Notes: a model not told the origin generated them from the letters alone. Shown: positions 1-6,231, numbered from the stretch's first letter. The stretch: DNA of 10,897 nt from Vicinamibacteria bacterium (GCA_025938035.1 JAICQE010000154.1:1-10897); one strand, 5' to 3'. Numbers and translations: made by a program.

Positions 1-122
1 ACGTAACGTTCGGCAAGCAGCTCGAGGTGCATCTCGAACTCGCGCCGCGTGTCATCGGCGAGGCGACGGCGCGCCCAGGCAAAGCCGAGACGCGAGCACC
101 ACGAGACGATGCGGGTCCACAT
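1..122 (-). CDS. ADOP-type FtsX-like ABC permease, N-terminal fragment
   Basis: Only the first 40 codons are inside the window; the gene continues past the left edge. The translation begins MWTRIVSWCSRLGFAW and continues into RRRLADDTRREFEMHLELL. The Arg-rich stretch followed by an acidic E-F/L-x-x-H-L-E-L/M helix is the usual N-terminal prefix of acidobacterial duplicated orphan permeases, the large MacB/FtsX-like membrane proteins thought to act in export or envelope remodelling. The start is the ATG at 122-120. It overlaps the TGA of the upstream PadR remnant by one base (TGATG on the minus strand), the usual PadR-ADOP coupling. The family call rests on the prefix alone, since the permease and MacB-like periplasmic domains lie outside the window. 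With the regulator truncated, expression of this gene may now be altered; that is inference. Confidence 0.65.
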   Translation of the reverse strand, partial: MWTRIVSWCSRLGFAWARRRLADDTRREFEMHLELLAERY

Positions 123-235
123 CAGGGCTGCTCCGCGCCACGCAGCAGCCGTGCGATCACGCCCGCCACCCGTTGCCACTGCTGCGTGTGCCGCGCCAGC
201 TGACGGCGGCAGGCGGCGGTAAGGCCGCGGAGGGT
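122..235 (-). pseudogene. C-terminal remnant of a PadR-family regulator
   Basis: In the minus-strand frame directly upstream of the permease, the last 33 codons read LTAACRRQLARH, then TQQWQRVAGVIARLL, then RGAEQP and stop. This matches the C-terminal dimerisation helix of PadR-like repressors that normally precede ADOP permeases (pattern L-T-x-A-G-R-x-Q-L ... W-x-R ... I-x-x-x-L). A Cys stands where the family normally has Gly. Upstream of about position 224 the same open frame no longer looks like PadR: there is no winged-helix DNA-binding domain, and the frame runs antisense through the antitoxin and toxin genes. I therefore read it as a stub of a regulator whose first two-thirds were lost when the toxin-antitoxin module arrived. 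The breakpoint is approximate. The assignment rests on a short motif and on the coupling to the permease start. Confidence 0.5.
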
Positions 236-265
236 GACAAGGGGCCGATTGCCTTCCCTGGAACG

Positions 266-291
266 TTGTCCACGAGTTTTCGTGCTACACT
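266..291 (+). promoter_or_regulatory. Toxin-antitoxin promoter with small operator-like palindrome
   Basis: An extended -10 box (TGC followed by TACACT, 283-291) ends 7 nt before the GTG start at 299, so the transcript would begin at or next to the start codon. A TTGTCC at 266-271 is a possible -35 but is too close (14-nt spacer), so the extended -10 is the main evidence. A short palindrome, CACGA (271-275), GTTT, TCGTG (280-284), lies against the -10 and is a plausible operator for the ribbon-helix-helix antitoxin, since such modules usually autoregulate. Confidence 0.45.
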
Positions 292-298
292 CATTTTG

Positions 299-544
299 GT
301 GGCTGAGAACCAGAACATCACGCTGAGCCTCCCGAGGGCCCTGCTGAAGCGGGTCAAGCGGGTCGCGGCGGACCGCGACACCTCGGTCTCGGCGCTTATG
401 GCGGAGGCGCTCGATCGACTCGCGGACGAGGACCGGCGGTATTCTGCCGCCCGCAAGCGCGCGTTGACGGCGTTGAAGTCCGTCCGCTCGCTCGGGACCC
501 GGGGACGGCGGGCGTGGTCGCGCGACGAGCTGCATGAACGCTGA
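299..544 (+). CDS. CopG/RHH-type antitoxin
   Basis: An 81-residue protein starting at GTG 299. It opens with a ribbon-helix-helix DNA-binding fold: beta strand NITLSLP (6-12), helix A around LLKRVKRVAADRD (15-27), then the turn T-S-V-S and helix B around ALMAEALDRLADE (32-44). This is the CopG/Arc/MetJ pattern with a Pro at the strand-helix junction. The basic tail (50-81) is the part that usually wraps around and inhibits the partner toxin. The frame is open upstream to 173, but that extension runs antisense over the PadR remnant and has no family features. GTG 299 is preferred because the fold begins there and a -10 box sits 7 nt upstream. No Shine-Dalgarno sequence is visible. The stop overlaps the toxin start by 11 nt, the normal antitoxin-first arrangement. 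Role: neutralises the PIN toxin and probably represses the operon. Confidence 0.8.
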   Translation: MAENQNITLSLPRALLKRVKRVAADRDTSVSALMAEALDRLADEDRRYSAARKRALTALKSVRSLGTRGRRAWSRDELHER

Positions 545-980
545 GCGGCAACGGGAGTTCGTGGACGCCAACGTGCTCGTGTACGCGTTCGACGCGTCGG
601 CGGCACGCAAGCAACAGATTGCCGCCAACCTGCTCGAGCGGCTCTGGGACACCGGTGGTGGCTGCCTCAGCGTCCAGGTGCTTCAGGAGTTCTTCGTCAC
701 GGTCACGAAAAAGGTCGGCAAGCCGCTGCCGCTGGAGGAGGCCATTGCGCGCCTTCGCGAATTCTCCGCCTGGCGGGTCTTTGCGCCCACGGCCGGCGAC
801 GTGCTCGACGCGGTCGGCCTGCACGATGCGGCGAAGATCGCGTTCTGGGATGCCATGATCGTTGTCGCCGCCGCCGAATCAGGATGCGACGTGCTGTGGA
901 CCGAGGACTTGACCGACGGCCAGGTCCTGCGAGGCGTTCGCGTACGCAACCCCTTCACAGACGATGCGCGGGTTCGCTGA
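534..980 (+). CDS. PIN-domain ribonuclease toxin (VapC-like)
   Basis: A 148-residue PIN-domain protein, the usual size for a VapC-type toxin. Conserved acidic residues that bind Mg2+ are visible in order: Asp11 in FVDANVLVYAFD, Glu52 in VLQEFF, Asp106 in FWDAMIV, and Asp125 in WTEDL (with Glu124 beside it). The set appears complete, so the nuclease is probably active. VapC toxins cleave tRNA or rRNA at specific sites and arrest translation when the antitoxin is lost; the target here cannot be read from the sequence. The ATG at 534 lies inside the antitoxin gene (11-nt overlap), which implies translational coupling. The pair sits in place of most of a PadR regulator gene, which fits arrival by horizontal transfer. 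The next gene on the right is convergent. Confidence 0.88.
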   Translation: MNAERQREFVDANVLVYAFDASAARKQQIAANLLERLWDTGGGCLSVQVLQEFFVTVTKKVGKPLPLEEAIARLREFSAWRVFAPTAGDVLDAVGLHDAAKIAFWDAMIVVAAAESGCDVLWTEDLTDGQVLRGVRVRNPFTDDARVR

Positions 981-1133
981 GCTGAGCGCGTTTCGACTAC
1001 CGCCACGGCCGCCCTGGACGGAACGGGCACAACGACAACACGCAGCCTCCGCGCAGATGGACTGCGCAGCGCAGCAGGAACCGGCATTCTGAAGCCGGGC
1101 GAGGTGATGTCGTTGACGGCGACCACAGCTCGG

Positions 1134-2030
1134 CTACGGACGCCGGGCAACGAACCGCAACTCGGCGTCCGCCACAGACGCCGCGGTCAGCGGTGATCCT
1201 CGTTCGTAGGAGTACACGAACGAGCCGTGGAGACCGCCGAACTGATCCCGGTGCGCGTCCCATCTGACGATCGCGATACGCACGGTGGCACCCGATGTGC
1301 TGCGCGCGCCGGCGAGCTGGATCCGGGATCCCGACACTGTGCCGCTCACTTCGATGTCGCCGAGGGTGCTGCGCATGAGGCCGTGAACCGTCCCCGCCGT
1401 CTCGGTCAGCGACAGCGTGAAGGACTCAGCCCAGCCGACGCGGTCCGGCTGGCAATGCTGGCCGACGCTGACCGAGCAGCCGGTGACCAGATACCGGCCG
1501 CCCCACTCGCCCGAGAACCCCTCGCGTTCCAGCGGACGCCGCGCCGCCGACACGATCTCGCCACGCACGCGCAGGTGATACGGCACACCCGATGCGACGA
1601 ACTCGAAGGTGCCGGTGAGCCCGGCGCTCCCGTCGTAGCGCAGCTCCATGGTGCGCACCTGCCAATCGATCGGGTCCAACCCGGCGCCGGGGCTCGTCCC
1701 CGACAGCTGGATCGCCCCGGCGTCAATCATCCGCCCTGACAGGGGGACGACGACCGCTCGCGTGAGCGAGCCGGGCGCGGCCGTGAAGAGGCCGGCGATT
1801 TCACCACCGCGCTGCTCGAGCCGAAGTGTCACGTCCTCGATGGTGCCAAGTACGCCGGGGCAGAAACTCTCGGTGGATCCGCACTCAAGGACACGGTAGC
1901 GCACGGACCAGATCCCCGTGGTGTCCGCGAATGCCGTCGCAGGCGCCGGTGACACGGGCGCATCCGCCTGCCCGCAGGCAGATGCCGTCGTGAGCAGCAG
2001 CGCGGCGGAAACAGCGGCGAGCAGTCTCAT
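1134..2030 (-). CDS. Putative lipoprotein with two tandem copies of one beta-rich domain
   Basis: A 298-residue exported protein. Residues 1-18 form a signal peptide (MRL, then a hydrophobic run) followed by Cys19 in TTASAC, a weak lipobox, so it is probably lipid-anchored. The mature protein holds two repeats. The first (about 39-145) and second (about 174-273) share G-x-W-x-x-R-Y (W41/W176), a Cys pair (C50 and C57; C185 and C193), T-L-x-L followed by G-L (80-81; 217-218), S-G ... I-Q-L (107-109; 237-239) and a closing L-x-G-T/S-F (138-142; 267-271). The strand-rich pattern suggests a small barrel or sandwich, each copy possibly held by a disulfide. I do not recognise a named family. It starts 16 nt after the stop of the outer-membrane barrel gene, so it is probably the last gene of the peptidase operon. 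A binding or scaffolding role in the envelope is a guess. Confidence 0.8.
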   Translation of the reverse strand: MRLLAAVSAALLLTTASACGQADAPVSPAPATAFADTTGIWSVRYRVLECGSTESFCPGVLGTIEDVTLRLEQRGGEIAGLFTAAPGSLTRAVVVPLSGRMIDAGAIQLSGTSPGAGLDPIDWQVRTMELRYDGSAGLTGTFEFVASGVPYHLRVRGEIVSAARRPLEREGFSGEWGGRYLVTGCSVSVGQHCQPDRVGWAESFTLSLTETAGTVHGLMRSTLGDIEVSGTVSGSRIQLAGARSTSGATVRIAIVRWDAHRDQFGGLHGSFVYSYERGSPLTAASVADAELRFVARRP

Positions 2031-2046
2031 GACTCGTGCAGCGAGC

Positions 2047-3336
2047 TCAGAAGTTCCTGAAGCGCGGATTGACGACGTTGTTGTAGATCGAGCCGAAGCG
2101 GTAGGTGACGCCGAAGCCCATGAAGTACTGAAATCCGGTCGCCAGCTGGCGCTGCCGGAGCAGCACCTCCTCCTCTGACGCGTCCCCCAGGCGCAGGTTG
2201 ATCTGGTCGCGGATCCGCGAGTAATCGCCGTAGACGTTGAACGAGAACCCCTTGAAGAGCCGCACGTCCGCGTCGCCGTAGATATTGAAACGGCTCCGGG
2301 CGAGATCGTCGAAATGCTGCGCGAAGGTGGACTGCAGGCCCACCGACCCCCACGGCTGCCGTAGCCCGAGGCTCGCGCCGAACGTGTGTTCGAAGCCGCT
2401 GTCGGTCAGCCGCTCGAAGATCGTGACCTCCGTGAAATCGTAGTGCGCGAAGCCCACCAGGTAACTCACCGTGAGCGAACGGCGGGTCGACTCGGCATAC
2501 GGGAAGAAGTCGTACTCCATGCCTCCCATGAGCCGGGCGTTGTGGTCGTAATTGGAGAAGGTCGATCCGCTCACGGCCGTGCGCACCGCCGCCGACCACT
2601 TGGGCCCGAGGCTCTTCACGGCGAGCGCGCTCGTGTTCCAGCTGCTGGTCAGGCTCCGGACCGTCTCTTCCTCGGACACTTCGAAGGTGCTGCGGCTGCG
2701 GTTCCAGTTGCCGTTGATGCTGAACTTCCAGTCGGCGGTTACCCGGCTGGCAGTGGTGTTGAAGCGCACGCTGTTGCTGCTCGAGGCCGCTTCACCGCTG
2801 AAGTTGCCGTTGGTGTTCAGGCTGAAGACCCAGGCATCCCAGGGGTCGCGCTGTGCGGTCGCCTCGGCCGGCTTCGCCGGCGCCTCATGCGTGACGTCGA
2901 TCTCCGCCTGGCCGGTCGCGATGGCGGCGTGAGTTGCGAGCCCCAGTTTCAGCCAGCGAAGCAACGCGCGCCGCTGGTCGTCGTCCGAGGCCGTCTGCGC
3001 CGTGGTGAAGGTGACGGTCTCGTCGTGCCCGGCGAACCGCCCCTGTCCGATGAATTCGATCTTCCAGTTGCGCCCGCCACCACCCGTGGAGTCGGTCGTC
3101 ACGAGGGCGTGGACGTCGGCCGACTGGGAGTCGCGCACGTGATCCACGAACGTGAGCTCCTTCCGGATGAAGTCGGTGTCACACTCGTACTGACAGTCCA
3201 GAAAGACCTTCAAGGGGCCCTTGAGGGCGATCACCTCCGGCGTCCGTGGCGCCGGCTTCTGTGGCGCAGGCGGAGGGCCCTGTGGAGGGCCCTGAAAGAG
3301 GATCGCCACCAGTAGACACATGGTCGGGGTCAGCAT
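2047..3336 (-). CDS. Outer-membrane beta-barrel protein of an uncharacterised family
   Basis: 429 residues. The start is fixed by an in-frame TAA 9 nt upstream of ATG 3336, with a second ATG at codon 6; no clear Shine-Dalgarno is seen. A short hydrophobic N-terminus (CLLVAILF) and a Pro-rich linker (17-32) precede a periplasmic domain (about 40-145) with two cysteines (C48, C52) in VFLDCQYECDTDFIRKEL, then FVDHVRD and TGGGGRNW. The rest (about 165-429) alternates hydrophobic and polar residues with many aromatics and Asn/Ser, typical of a membrane barrel. It ends GSIYNNVVNPRF and finishes in Phe, as BAM substrates often do. From memory, this N-domain/barrel combination and the VNPRF tail recur in Bacteroidota and Acidobacteriota as proteins of unknown function. 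It lies 70 nt downstream of the M14 peptidase and 16 nt upstream of the lipoprotein, so it is likely co-transcribed with both. Confidence 0.78.
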   Translation of the reverse strand: MLTPTMCLLVAILFQGPPQGPPPAPQKPAPRTPEVIALKGPLKVFLDCQYECDTDFIRKELTFVDHVRDSQSADVHALVTTDSTGGGGRNWKIEFIGQGRFAGHDETVTFTTAQTASDDDQRRALLRWLKLGLATHAAIATGQAEIDVTHEAPAKPAEATAQRDPWDAWVFSLNTNGNFSGEAASSSNSVRFNTTASRVTADWKFSINGNWNRSRSTFEVSEEETVRSLTSSWNTSALAVKSLGPKWSAAVRTAVSGSTFSNYDHNARLMGGMEYDFFPYAESTRRSLTVSYLVGFAHYDFTEVTIFERLTDSGFEHTFGASLGLRQPWGSVGLQSTFAQHFDDLARSRFNIYGDADVRLFKGFSFNVYGDYSRIRDQINLRLGDASEEEVLLRQRQLATGFQYFMGFGVTYRFGSIYNNVVNPRFRNF

Positions 3337-3406
3337 CGGTCGTTAGACGAGGCGGCTGGCACTGGTGGCGGATTATTTCATGAGCGATGGGGAGAGGGCA
3401 CGTCTC

Positions 3407-5251
3407 TCACCAGGGCTGCGAGTAGCGTGTCCGGTTCAAGTCGGTGAAACGCGTCACCTCGATCAGCCTGCGTGGCTGCTCCTTGACGACCCGTAGCATC
3501 GGCACACGCTGCCGCCCCTTCATCATGGCGGCGGCCCGCGTCTCCATCTGGGTGCGCTGCTCGGGGGTGAGCGACGTGATGTCGTTGTCGCCGAGCAGGC
3601 CCTCCATCGCCTCTTCGACACTCTGCGGCGTCACACGCAGCACGTTGTCGGTGTAGCCCCACGTGATCAGGTTGTCGTCGGTCTCGGGTTCCATGATGTA
3701 GGAGACCAGATTGCCCTTCGCCTGCGCGGTGCTGACGTAGAACCACCCGGCCGGGATCTGGATCGTCTCCGTCTTCTTCTCCACCCCGGTCACGGCTTTG
3801 AGATAGTGCCCCTGGAAGTACTCGTTGCGGCGCACGCCCAGCGCCTCGTAGACCTCGACCTCCATCTTCACCGGTTCGGTGAAGCGGTGCACCTGCAGCC
3901 CGTGATCGAGCAGCAGCGGCACCACCTTGGCGATCGACGCGGGGATCACGTAGCCGCGCGCGCGGGGGACGGTCCGTTTGACGTCGTACTTCAGCCACAC
4001 GGGCACCTGCTCCAGCGAGTAGGTCTGCGGCGGGCCCTGCTGCCCGCGGCCGCCGCGCCCCTGCGCACCTCCCGCGGCACCAGCGCCTCCGGCGCCCTGC
4101 GCCGCCGGAGCCTGCCCGCGGCCGCCCCGTCCGCGGCCGCCGCCCTCCGGCATCCACACGGGTTCGGTTCCGCGCGACACGAGTGTGTATTCCACCGGGA
4201 ACGGTTCCGCCTGCGCGGGGTTCATGCCGGCGCGGATGGCGCGCGCGCGCGACGCATTGGTGAGCGCCCGGATCTCGGCGCGTTTCTCGGCCGCATGCCG
4301 CAGAACGGCGGTCATCCCGATCTCCTGCCCCCGCACCTGGTGGCGGTAGCGCTCCTCCTGCGGGATCGGTTCGGCCTTACCGTTGCGCACCCGGTGCGAA
4401 CTCGACGGCGTTTCGAACAGCAGGCCGATCGAATTCACCATGCCGGTGTAGACGTGATGCTTGCGGGGTTCGACTGACGTGGATCCCCAGCCGCGTACGC
4501 CGTCCCGCGTCTGCGGCCCGGAATAGTCGAAGCCGTCATACCCTTCGGCGCGCAGCGCCTCGCGGATCCGCGGGATGATCTGCGCATACGGATACGCACG
4601 CAACTGCGCGTCCGCCGCCGGGTTCAATGTCCCCTGCCAGGTCAGCGTGTAGGGCGCCGACCCGCCGTGGTGGGTGTCGATGTGAATGTCAGGGGTCCAC
4701 TCGTTCAACACGCGCGTCACCAGCGCGTAGATCTCCTGCGACTCGAGCTTGATGTAGTCGCGGTTCATGTCGAACCCTTCTTCGTTCGTCCGCCGCCGCA
4801 CTTCCCCACCATCGGGATTGATCAACGGCACGAACAACACGATCACGTCGTCCAGCAGCTTCTGCAGGCTGCCGGAGACCAGCTCACGCGCGACGAGCTG
4901 GGACGCTTCCTTGCCGGCCGTCTCGTTGCCGTGCACCGCATTCGCGATCAGCACGATCGTCTTGCCCGAACGGATCGCGTCCTGCGGCGTCGCGACCGGG
5001 TCCCTCGCGACCGTGACCAGCGTGAACTCGCGGTCGAGCAGCGTGCGTGTGAGCGGGCGGATCGTCACGAGATCGCTCGAGGCATCGAGGTCGTACCAGA
5101 ACTTCATCAGGGGCTCGAACGGCGTCGGCCCTTTCTTGAAGTCCTGTTCTTCCTGCCAGGTGCGGGGTTGTTGCGCCTGCTGGGCGATCCCGACGGGCGA
5201 GGCGGTGAATGCGAGGAGTGTGAGGAGGCCGGCGGCAAGCGGTCTGAGCAT
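3407..5251 (-). CDS. Secreted M14-family zinc carboxypeptidase
   Basis: 614 residues with a Sec signal peptide (1-23, cleavage likely after GIA). The catalytic domain (about 45-320) has the full M14 set: zinc ligands His107 and Glu110 (AVHGNET) and His194 (DIHIDTHHGG), the substrate-binding Asn163-Arg164 (FDMNRDY), the N-P-D-G loop (145-148) and the general base Glu280 (LLFETPSSS). It should therefore remove C-terminal residues, or act on peptidoglycan peptides, in the periplasm or outside the cell. A C-terminal domain (about 340-614) is interrupted by a low-complexity Gly/Arg/Ala segment (369-408). The peptidase is first in a minus-strand run with the outer-membrane barrel and lipoprotein genes. 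The start ATG is supported by the signal peptide and by a promoter ending 6 nt upstream; there is no Shine-Dalgarno. Substrate specificity cannot be read from the sequence. Confidence 0.92.
   Translation of the reverse strand: MLRPLAAGLLTLLAFTASPVGIAQQAQQPRTWQEEQDFKKGPTPFEPLMKFWYDLDASSDLVTIRPLTRTLLDREFTLVTVARDPVATPQDAIRSGKTIVLIANAVHGNETAGKEASQLVARELVSGSLQKLLDDVIVLFVPLINPDGGEVRRRTNEEGFDMNRDYIKLESQEIYALVTRVLNEWTPDIHIDTHHGGSAPYTLTWQGTLNPAADAQLRAYPYAQIIPRIREALRAEGYDGFDYSGPQTRDGVRGWGSTSVEPRKHHVYTGMVNSIGLLFETPSSSHRVRNGKAEPIPQEERYRHQVRGQEIGMTAVLRHAAEKRAEIRALTNASRARAIRAGMNPAQAEPFPVEYTLVSRGTEPVWMPEGGGRGRGGRGQAPAAQGAGGAGAAGGAQGRGGRGQQGPPQTYSLEQVPVWLKYDVKRTVPRARGYVIPASIAKVVPLLLDHGLQVHRFTEPVKMEVEVYEALGVRRNEYFQGHYLKAVTGVEKKTETIQIPAGWFYVSTAQAKGNLVSYIMEPETDDNLITWGYTDNVLRVTPQSVEEAMEGLLGDNDITSLTPEQRTQMETRAAAMMKGRQRVPMLRVVKEQPRRLIEVTRFTDLNRTRYSQPW
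4028..4147 (-). repeat. Gly/Arg-rich low-complexity insert in the M14 peptidase
   Basis: Codons 369-408 of the peptidase encode an almost pure Gly, Arg, Ala and Gln stretch (repeated GRGGRG-like units) rich in GGC and CGC codons. It falls between the catalytic domain and the C-terminal domain and keeps the frame. It probably forms a flexible linker or surface loop and is a likely site of length variation by replication slippage. Confidence 0.7.
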
Positions 5252-5286
5252 CCGCAGATTATCGTCGCGCGGGCGCTGCGGATCAA
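5252..5286 (-). promoter_or_regulatory. Sigma-70 promoter of the peptidase operon, leaderless
   Basis: Read on the minus strand, TTGATC (5286-5281), a 17-nt spacer and GATAAT (5263-5258) form a near-consensus sigma-70 promoter. The -10 box is followed by only 6 nt before the ATG at 5251, so the predicted transcript starts at the A of the start codon. The absence of a Shine-Dalgarno agrees with a leaderless mRNA. This promoter would drive the peptidase, barrel and lipoprotein genes. Confidence 0.65.
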
Positions 5287-5364
5287 TGGAGCGAAACCGC
5301 GCCTCTATAATCCACCAAGAATCAAGGTCGTCGGGCGGACGTTCGTTCGTTCACCGCTGCTGCG

Positions 5365-5622
5365 GCACTGAGCGGAGCCATGCCAGTCGGAGGCTCCGTT
5401 TCGCGCCGTGGAAAAACCGCGCCTCCGGCGAGCGTCCTTACGACACGCTCGAGGCTTGGATGATCCGAACGACGTGCGAGGATCAGGGTCGGCTCACAGC
5501 CAATGCGTACGCCGGTGGCGAAACACCGCCTCGAGCGATGGGAACGCCTCCGGCGCCGTTTTACAGCTCCGCGTGTCACGGCGCTCAAAGTCGCCTCCGG
5601 CCGGCATGGCTCCGCTCAGTGC
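5365..5622. repeat. 258-bp imperfect inverted-repeat element
   Basis: The outer 20 bases of each arm are perfect inverted copies (5365-5384 and 5603-5622). The pairing continues without gaps to 5410 and 5577, giving 46-nt arms with 39 paired positions. Further in, the similarity continues weakly (AAAAC followed by CGCC/CTCCGG-like runs, and CGCTCGAGGC on both sides). The motif CGCCTCCGGC, or a near copy, occurs three times inside. There is no transposase and no clear target-site duplication. It could be a MITE-like element, a REP-cluster relative or the template of a structured RNA. Confidence 0.6.
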
Positions 5623-5739
5623 TGTGGTGAGTCGCTCTGGGTGTGCGCCGCCGGTTACTGAACCTGATGTATGGATGATTTGGCGAGAAGGCGCTGTTGT
5701 TCTTTCTGTCGATGTACCGGCCGTTGAGAACCAAAACGG

Positions 5740-6027
5740 CTAACGCTTGTTCTCGCCAGTCCGCTGCTCGTGTTCGATCGCCGCGACCGCACTGGCGAGG
5801 AACCGCGAACCAATAACTTCCATCGGCGTCGTCGGCGTGGGATCGGCACCCGAGTCGGCGACCGCGTAACTGAACCCATAGAAGACGACATCGCCTGCGG
5901 CATTCTCCCAGTTCTCGGACCAGGCCAACGCATGACCGCGCTCGTCCTGACCCCGTCTCCACCTCGCGGTAATCGCGTACGAGAGCGACGGATTGAGCAG
6001 GTCACGATCACGCGGCCGCCACTTCAT
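5740..6027 (-). CDS. Small hypothetical protein (95 aa)
   Basis: An unrecognised 95-residue ORF, MKWRPRDRDLLNPSL to EQRTGENKR. In its favour: about three quarters of its codons end in G or C, like the neighbouring genes; the composition is ordinary for a folded soluble protein (three Trp, a central DVVFYGFSYAV strand-like run, and a helical SRFLASAVAAIEHEQ end); and GGAGG lies 12 nt before the ATG, a little far for a good ribosome site. No signal peptide or membrane segment is seen. The opposite strand is also open here, but that frame reads through into the glycosyltransferase from far upstream and has no family features. It is isolated on the minus strand, 488 bp upstream of the peptidase start, and is not obviously in its operon. 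It could be a cassette-like accessory gene or a chance ORF. Confidence 0.4.
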   Translation of the reverse strand: MKWRPRDRDLLNPSLSYAITARWRRGQDERGHALAWSENWENAAGDVVFYGFSYAVADSGADPTPTTPMEVIGSRFLASAVAAIEHEQRTGENKR

Positions 6028-6097
6028 GGCGCCCCCCCGCCTCCGAAACGTGCGTTGGCTCGGCGGCGGCGAAGAAACACGGGGCTCGGACGCTGGC

Positions 6098-6162
6098 CGA
6101 AACCTAAGGTGCAGTTTCGCTTAAGCGGACAGATCACATGTCAAACAGTTAGCGGACATATC
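6098..6162. repeat. Possible terminal relic of an insertion sequence
   Basis: Two near-identical 12-mers, AGCGGACAGATC (6124-6135) and AGCGGACATATC (6151-6162), lie 27 nt apart. Before them are a 10-bp palindrome CGCTTAAGCG (6118-6127) and an inverted pair CGAAAC/GTTTCG (6098-6103, 6114-6119). Repeated short motifs of this kind are typical of IS21-like element ends. No transposase is present, so this would be a solo end. The rest of 6028-6231 shows nothing else except a weak CATAAT -10 box (6216-6221) before the glycosyltransferase. Confidence 0.3.
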
Positions 6163-6231
6163 GCTTGCTCTCAACGCCGCAAGGCTCGGAGCCCATCCTC
6201 GAGCGAAATTCGAGCCATAATCGGCGCCCAG

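Larger units (their letters stand above)
5252..5739. other. Gene-free region with inverted-repeat element
   Basis: No convincing coding sequence lies here. Open frames exist on both strands but have atypical composition and no domain signature. It contains the peptidase promoter at its left edge, a perfect TATAAT at 5306-5311 on the plus strand without a good -35, a tandem TTCG run near 5340, the inverted-repeat element 5365-5622, and a small stem (GCCGTT 5720-5725, AACGGC 5735-5740) next to the stop of the 95-aa ORF. Confidence 0.6.

Noticed and set aside
122..652. A 176-codon open frame on the minus strand across the toxin-antitoxin genes
   Set aside because: Only its last 33 or so codons look like a protein family (PadR). 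The rest is antisense to the well-supported antitoxin and toxin.
981..1133. Open frames in the gap between the PIN toxin and the lipoprotein
   Set aside because: The gap lies between two convergent stops. No frame shows a domain, a ribosome site or a start consistent with a gene, and no clear terminator was seen.
2386..3315. Long plus-strand open frame opposite the barrel gene
   Set aside because: It is a high-GC antisense shadow; the minus-strand protein has the signal peptide, domain pattern and barrel ending.
5680..5760. Integron attC-like site next to the 95-aa ORF (GTTAGCC at its stop, GGCGAGAA/TTCTCGCC inverted pair)
   Set aside because: The core does not fit RYYYAAC/GTTRRRY, no second core lies at the right distance and orientation, and no integrase is present.
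5770..6231. Upstream extension of the glycosyltransferase frame to a GTG at 5770
   Set aside because: The extra 154 residues are Arg/Pro-rich with no membrane helix, run antisense to the 95-aa ORF and cross the IS-like relic. The family starts close to ATG 6232.
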